DNA of 6,785 nucleotides from an uncultured Clostridia bacterium. GTDB taxonomy: Bacteria > Bacillota > Clostridia > Christensenellales > Aristaeellaceae. Under the pieces are notes generated by a model. It did no database searches, was not told the DNA's origin, and saw only the letters and a program-made list of their open reading frames with translations. The position numbers and the translations under genes were made by a program. Positions 3,988-6,785 of this stretch are shown here, piece by piece (positions within the stretch are counted from its first letter, which is position 1; each line of letters opens with the position of its first letter). The stretch is taken from positions 1 to 6,785 of the forward strand of contig CAKUFI010000112.1 of assembly GCA_934647305.1 (NCBI GenBank). Direction: 5' to 3'.

Positions 3988-6369
3988 ATGAAAGCGATGA
4001 TTATGGCGGGGGGAGAGGGGACGCGGCTGCGGCCGATGACGTGCGGCTGCCCCAAGCCGATGCTGCCGCTGATGGACAGGCCGGTGATGGAGTACGCGCT
4101 GCGGCTGCTGAAAAAGCACGGCGTGCGGGAGGCGGGGGTCACGCTGATGTACCTGCCGGAAAGGGTGAGGGAGTATTTTGGCGACGGGGAGGAATACGGC
4201 CTGTCGCTTCGGTATTACGTGGAGAAGCATCCGCTGGGGACGGCGGGCAGCGTGCGGCAGGCGGCGGAGTTTCTGGACGAGACGTTCGTGGTGCTGTCGG
4301 GGGACGGCGCGACCGACTGCGACCTGACGGCGGCGCTGGCCTTTCACCGGGAGAAGGGGGCGCTGGCGACGCTGGTGCTCAAGCATATGGACCAGCCGCT
4401 GGAGTACGGCGTGGTGTCGGCCGACGCGCAGGGGCGGGTCAGGCGATTCGTGGAGAAGCCGGGCTGGGACGAGGTGTGCTCGGACACGGTGAACACGGGG
4501 ATCTACATCCTGGAGCCGGAGGCGCTGCGTCTGATCCCCGAGGGACAGGCCTATGACTTCAGCAAGCAGTTGTTTCCGGAGATGCTCAGGCAGGGCCTGC
4601 CGCTGTACGCCTATACCATGGAGGGGTACTGGTGCGACATCGGCGACACGGGCAGCTACTTGCGGGCGCACATGGACGCGCTGGACGGCAAGCTGAAGCT
4701 GGACGAGGTGAAGCCGGGCGTGGTCAACCGGGCCAGGAGCGCCCAGGTGGACAGGAGCGCGGTGGTGGAGGCGCCCTGCGTGATCGGCGAGGGGGCGCAG
4801 ATCGGGCCGGGCGCGCGCATCGGGGCGTACAGCGTGATCGGGGCGCGGTGCGTGGTGGAGGAAAATGCCAGCGTGAAACGTTCGGTGCTGATGGAGGGCG
4901 CATGCCTGGGCGCGGGGACGCAGGTTCGCGGCGCGGTGCTGATGCCTGAGAGCCGGATGCTTGCGGAGAGCAGCGCGTTTGAAGAGAGCGTGCTGGGCGA
5001 AAGGGCCGTGCTGGGGACGCGCGCCGTGCTGCCGCCGGGGATTCGGGTCTGGCCGGAAAAGCGGGTGCCCGACGGGATGAAGCTGGAGCGCAACCTGGTG
5101 TGGGGCGAGGTGAAGAGGGAGCAGTTTCAGGGGGACGAGCTGTGTCTGGAGAGGCTTGAGGACTGTCCGGGCGCGATACGGGCCTATGTGCGCGCGGTCG
5201 GCCCGAGGAGCGTACTTTTGTCCTGCGAGCGGGCGGCGATGGCCGAGGTCTGGCTGCAGGCGGCGCGCGCGGCGCTGATGAGCTGCGGGGTGCAGGTGGT
5301 GCTTTGCGGAGGCGGACTGCTGCCGCAGACGCGGTTCACCCAGCGGGCCGTCGGGGCGCAGGGCGGCTGCTTCGTGTCGCCGGGCAGACTGCGGTTCCTG
5401 GACGAGGACGGCATAGAGCTGGGCCAGGGCGCGCGGCGGGCCATAGAGGGATACCTTCAGCGGGATGGCGCGGCGCAGCTGCCCAGGCGGGTGTGCAGGC
5501 GGGCGGTCAGCATCCACGGCGCGAACCTGTACTACCTGGGCATTTACCGCGAGCTGCGGCTGGAACGCGAAAAGCAGGTGGCCGTATGCGCGTCGGACGA
5601 GGGGCTGCTGGAGCTGGCCGAGAGCGCCTGCCGACAGTGCGGATGCCTAACGAGAGCCGAGTGGGAGGAGGAGCTGATGGACCTCGGGCCGGACGAAACC
5701 GGCGTGTGGCTGAGCGAGGACGGCGCGTCCTGCCGACTGGCCGGGGCGGAGGGAGGACTGAGCGAGGCCGAGCAGGAGCTGATCCTTGACTGGGCGCTGC
5801 TGGAAAACGGCGAGAAGGAGCTGGCCGTGGGGGCGGGCGCGACGCATGCCGTCGAGCTGCTGGCCGAGAGGTACGATGCGCAGGTGCTGCGCGTGCGAAG
5901 CGAAAGGGCCTGTCTGCTGCGCGCCGCTCACGAGCAGGGCTTCAGGCAGTTTACCGCCCGGACGGATGGGCTGTACGCCGCGCTGCTGGTTTTGCAGGCG
6001 CTCTCCCGCAGGAATCTGACGCTGGGCGAATGGCTCGCGCAGGCGCCGCTGCTCAAGCGACGGGTGAAGAAGCTGCCGCTCGAGTACTCGGCGCGCGGCC
6101 GTGTGCTCTCCGCGCTGGCGCTGGACGAGGAACAGGCTGACTTTACCGAGGGACTGTGCGCCGGGCGCGGGGAGGGCTGGGCGTGGGTGCATCCGGAATC
6201 CGACCGGCCGGAGTGCGTGATCGTGGGCGAGGCCGCCGACATGGAGACAGCTGACGAGCTGTGCAATCTCTACTTCGACAAGGTCGTGCGCGCGCTGGGG
6301 TCGGCCGGGCAGTGCCCGGGTCCACTAGCTGCCGCCGGACGGAACACGAAATCAGCCGCCATAGATTAG
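3988..6369 (+). CDS. Mannose-1-phosphate guanylyltransferase-like protein fused to a degenerate phosphomannomutase domain
   Basis: This 793-residue cytoplasmic enzyme is predicted to join a sugar 1-phosphate to an NTP, most likely forming GDP-mannose, for polysaccharide or glycan synthesis. Residues 1-235 are a nucleotidyltransferase: AGGEGTRLRP (7-16), KPMLP (23-27), SGD (104-106, metal-binding Asp), VEKP (155-158), NTGIY (169-173) and CDIGD (216-220). Residues about 245-350 are hexapeptide repeats of a left-handed beta helix. Residues about 365-765 follow the order of a phosphohexomutase, but its catalytic motifs are eroded. The serine loop reads GGCFVSPGRL (459-468), and the DGDADR-type metal loop is replaced by PDETGVWLSEDG (568-579). 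Mutase activity is therefore doubtful. Such fusions are known in cyanobacteria and Clostridia. The last about 21 residues (773-793) and the stop are encoded by a repeat element. Glucose-1-phosphate specificity cannot be excluded. Confidence 0.88.
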   Translation: MKAMIMAGGEGTRLRPMTCGCPKPMLPLMDRPVMEYALRLLKKHGVREAGVTLMYLPERVREYFGDGEEYGLSLRYYVEKHPLGTAGSVRQAAEFLDETFVVLSGDGATDCDLTAALAFHREKGALATLVLKHMDQPLEYGVVSADAQGRVRRFVEKPGWDEVCSDTVNTGIYILEPEALRLIPEGQAYDFSKQLFPEMLRQGLPLYAYTMEGYWCDIGDTGSYLRAHMDALDGKLKLDEVKPGVVNRARSAQVDRSAVVEAPCVIGEGAQIGPGARIGAYSVIGARCVVEENASVKRSVLMEGACLGAGTQVRGAVLMPESRMLAESSAFEESVLGERAVLGTRAVLPPGIRVWPEKRVPDGMKLERNLVWGEVKREQFQGDELCLERLEDCPGAIRAYVRAVGPRSVLLSCERAAMAEVWLQAARAALMSCGVQVVLCGGGLLPQTRFTQRAVGAQGGCFVSPGRLRFLDEDGIELGQGARRAIEGYLQRDGAAQLPRRVCRRAVSIHGANLYYLGIYRELRLEREKQVAVCASDEGLLELAESACRQCGCLTRAEWEEELMDLGPDETGVWLSEDGASCRLAGAEGGLSEAEQELILDWALLENGEKELAVGAGATHAVELLAERYDAQVLRVRSERACLLRAAHEQGFRQFTARTDGLYAALLVLQALSRRNLTLGEWLAQAPLLKRRVKKLPLEYSARGRVLSALALDEEQADFTEGLCAGRGEGWAWVHPESDRPECVIVGEAADMETADELCNLYFDKVVRALGSAGQCPGPLAAAGRNTKSAAID

Positions 6370-6382
6370 AGCGGCCGATTTC
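6348..6382 (+). repeat. Stem-loop A, copy 4, containing a gene stop codon in its loop
   Basis: Arms 6348-6359 (GAAATCAGCCGC) and 6371-6382 (GCGGCCGATTTC) pair at 11 of 12 positions, with an A-C opposition at 6354/6376. The loop 6360-6370 is CATAGATTAGA. The TAG at 6367-6369 is the stop codon of the overlapping coding region. Confidence 0.9.
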
Positions 6383-6386
6383 TTCG

Positions 6387-6410
6387 AATCCGCAGGATTC
6401 CCTGCGAATT
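6387..6410 (+). repeat. Stem-loop B of copy R
   Basis: Ten-base arms AATCCGCAGG and CCTGCGAATT surround the loop ATTC, with nine of ten pairs matching. It lies 4 nt after stem-loop A, as in the other complete copies. The stem is unrelated to that of copy M1 although the loop is identical. Confidence 0.8.
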
Positions 6411-6468
6411 GGGGGCGACGCTGTCGCCTCGGCCGGGCAGGCTGAGCCGCCGGCCGGTGCTAGCGCCG

Positions 6469-6567
6469 GGTCGGCAGGGCCGACACCCACCTGCTGCCGC
6501 CGGTCGGCAGGGCCGACACCCACTTGCTGCCGCCGGTCGGCAGGGCCGACACCCACTTGCTGCCGCC
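6469..6567 (+). repeat. 33-bp tandem hairpin repeat, right array (three units)
   Basis: Units 6469-6501, 6502-6534 and 6535-6567 are identical apart from one C/T change in the first. Each holds the triloop hairpin GTCGGC, AGG, GCCGAC and a linker ending CTGCCGCC. Bases 6484-6560 are the exact reverse complement of 1-77. Confidence 0.95.
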
Positions 6568-6578
6568 GGACAGAACAC

Positions 6579-6613
6579 GAAATCAGCCGCCATAGATTAA
6601 AGCGGCTGATTTC
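6579..6613 (+). repeat. Stem-loop A, copy 5
   Basis: This is a perfect 12-bp stem (6579-6590 with 6602-6613; GAAATCAGCCGC and GCGGCTGATTTC) around the loop CATAGATTAAA. It is the restored-pair version of copy 4, with which it shares the first arm. Stem-loop B does not follow it clearly. Confidence 0.92.
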
Positions 6614-6630
6614 TTCGTGATTTGAATCTC

Positions 6631-6780
6631 ACCGCCCGCGCCGCGGGCACCTCCCCTTCCAGGAGGAGGCTTTTATCGGCATGACGCAAAGGCTCCCCTG
6701 AAAGGGGAGCTCAGCTTGTCAAAAAAGGTTTTGACAAGCTGGTGGACGGGGAAGCAAGCTCCCCGGCCAGGTGCCGCGCC
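6631..6780. mobile_element. MITE-like cluster of inverted repeats, family unassigned
   Basis: The stretch is bounded by imperfect inverted ends: CGCGGGCACCT (6639-6651 region) against AGGTGCCGCG (6770-6779), differing by a one-base insertion. Inside are three clean hairpins: 6692-6710 (8-bp stem GCTCCCCT, loop GAA), 6712-6741 (13-bp perfect stem, loop AAGG) and 6747-6765 (6-bp stem CGGGGA). It has no coding capacity. It differs from the composite hairpin family and resembles, from memory, GGCTCCCCT-rich intergenic repeats common in gut Clostridia. It could be a small non-autonomous element or a cluster of terminator-like hairpins, although no T-run follows any of them. Confidence 0.45.
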
Positions 6781-6785
6781 TCAAA

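Larger units (their letters stand above)
6301..6620 (+). repeat. Composite hairpin element, copy R, overlapping the 3' end of the sugar enzyme gene
   Basis: On the plus strand the order is: triloop hairpin 6305-6319 (CCGGGC, loop AGT, GCCCGG); a 28-nt linker; stem-loop A 6348-6382; a 4-nt gap; stem-loop B 6387-6410 (10-bp stem with one mismatch, loop ATTC); a GCT hairpin 6414-6428; a degenerate TGA hairpin around 6437-6450; three 33-bp AGG units 6469-6567; a 28-nt linker; and another stem-loop A 6579-6613. The 56 bp at 6331-6386 recur at 6562-6617 with three differences, all transitions. The array is the inverted counterpart of the left-end array. The element has the same orientation as the gene it overlaps. 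Confidence 0.87.

Noticed and set aside
3715..5517. Long minus-strand open frame of 600 codons opposite the sugar enzyme gene
   Set aside because: Composition is that of an antisense shadow (Arg, His, Pro, Gln rich) and no family motif is present.
6261..6620. Repeat-encoded open frames such as repeated AGPTPTCCRR or VGPADRRQQ
   Set aside because: They are translations of the 33-bp tandem units, which stay open because 33 is divisible by 3. There is no start signal or sign of selection.
1..6785. Transposase, RAYT-type enzyme, reverse transcriptase or integrase that would mobilise the hairpin family
   Set aside because: No such coding region is visible in the window. If one exists it is elsewhere in the genome.

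Overview
The window holds a copper-resistance locus (csoR and a copA-copZ fusion, both on the minus strand) beside a divergently transcribed sugar-nucleotide enzyme gene on the plus strand. All three genes are embedded in a dense family of GC-rich hairpin repeats. The DNA is visibly GC-rich. Genes have strong AGGAGG-type ribosome binding sites, and csoR has a consensus sigma-A promoter. The CsoR/CopA/CopZ set together with a nucleotidyltransferase-mutase fusion suggests a high-GC member of the Bacillota, probably a gut-type Clostridia. This placement is an inference; there is no rRNA or other taxonomic marker.

Layout, left to right. 1-250: composite hairpin repeat in minus orientation, starting with 33-bp tandem units cut by the window edge. 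255-2807 (-): copper P-type ATPase with an N-terminal metal-binding domain and a C-terminal CopZ-like domain. The CopZ part has its own ribosome binding site and ATG (255-461), so free CopZ may also be made. 2829-3335: an intergenic gap without a gene, filled by one plus-oriented composite repeat (about 2910-3143) and one minus-oriented copy with a 56-bp tandem duplication (about 3186-3319). 3336-3638 (-): csoR, driven by a perfect TTGACA/TATAAT promoter whose 17-bp spacer carries a CsoR-type palindrome (3695-3711). 3720-3987: divergent intergenic region with an orphan terminator-like hairpin pointing left. 3988-6369 (+): mannose-1-phosphate-guanylyltransferase-like protein fused to a degenerate phosphomannomutase-like domain, whose last about 21 codons and stop codon lie inside a repeat. 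6301-6620: plus-oriented composite repeat with 33-bp tandem units. 6631-6780: a different, MITE-like cluster of inverted repeats.

How the genes work together. CsoR should repress its own promoter, and by read-through copAZ, until Cu(I) binds. CopZ carries Cu(I) and CopA pumps it out. The sugar enzyme is unrelated and probably serves GDP-mannose or a similar sugar nucleotide for envelope polysaccharide.

The most unusual feature is the repeat family. Five copies of a hairpin keep an 11-nt loop (CATAGATT followed by RRA or GGA) while the 12-bp stem changes almost completely between locations with both arms changing together. In three copies this hairpin sits in a fixed order and at fixed distances from other hairpins. 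A sense-oriented copy lies at the 3' end of each of the three genes. I do not recognise it as a named family.
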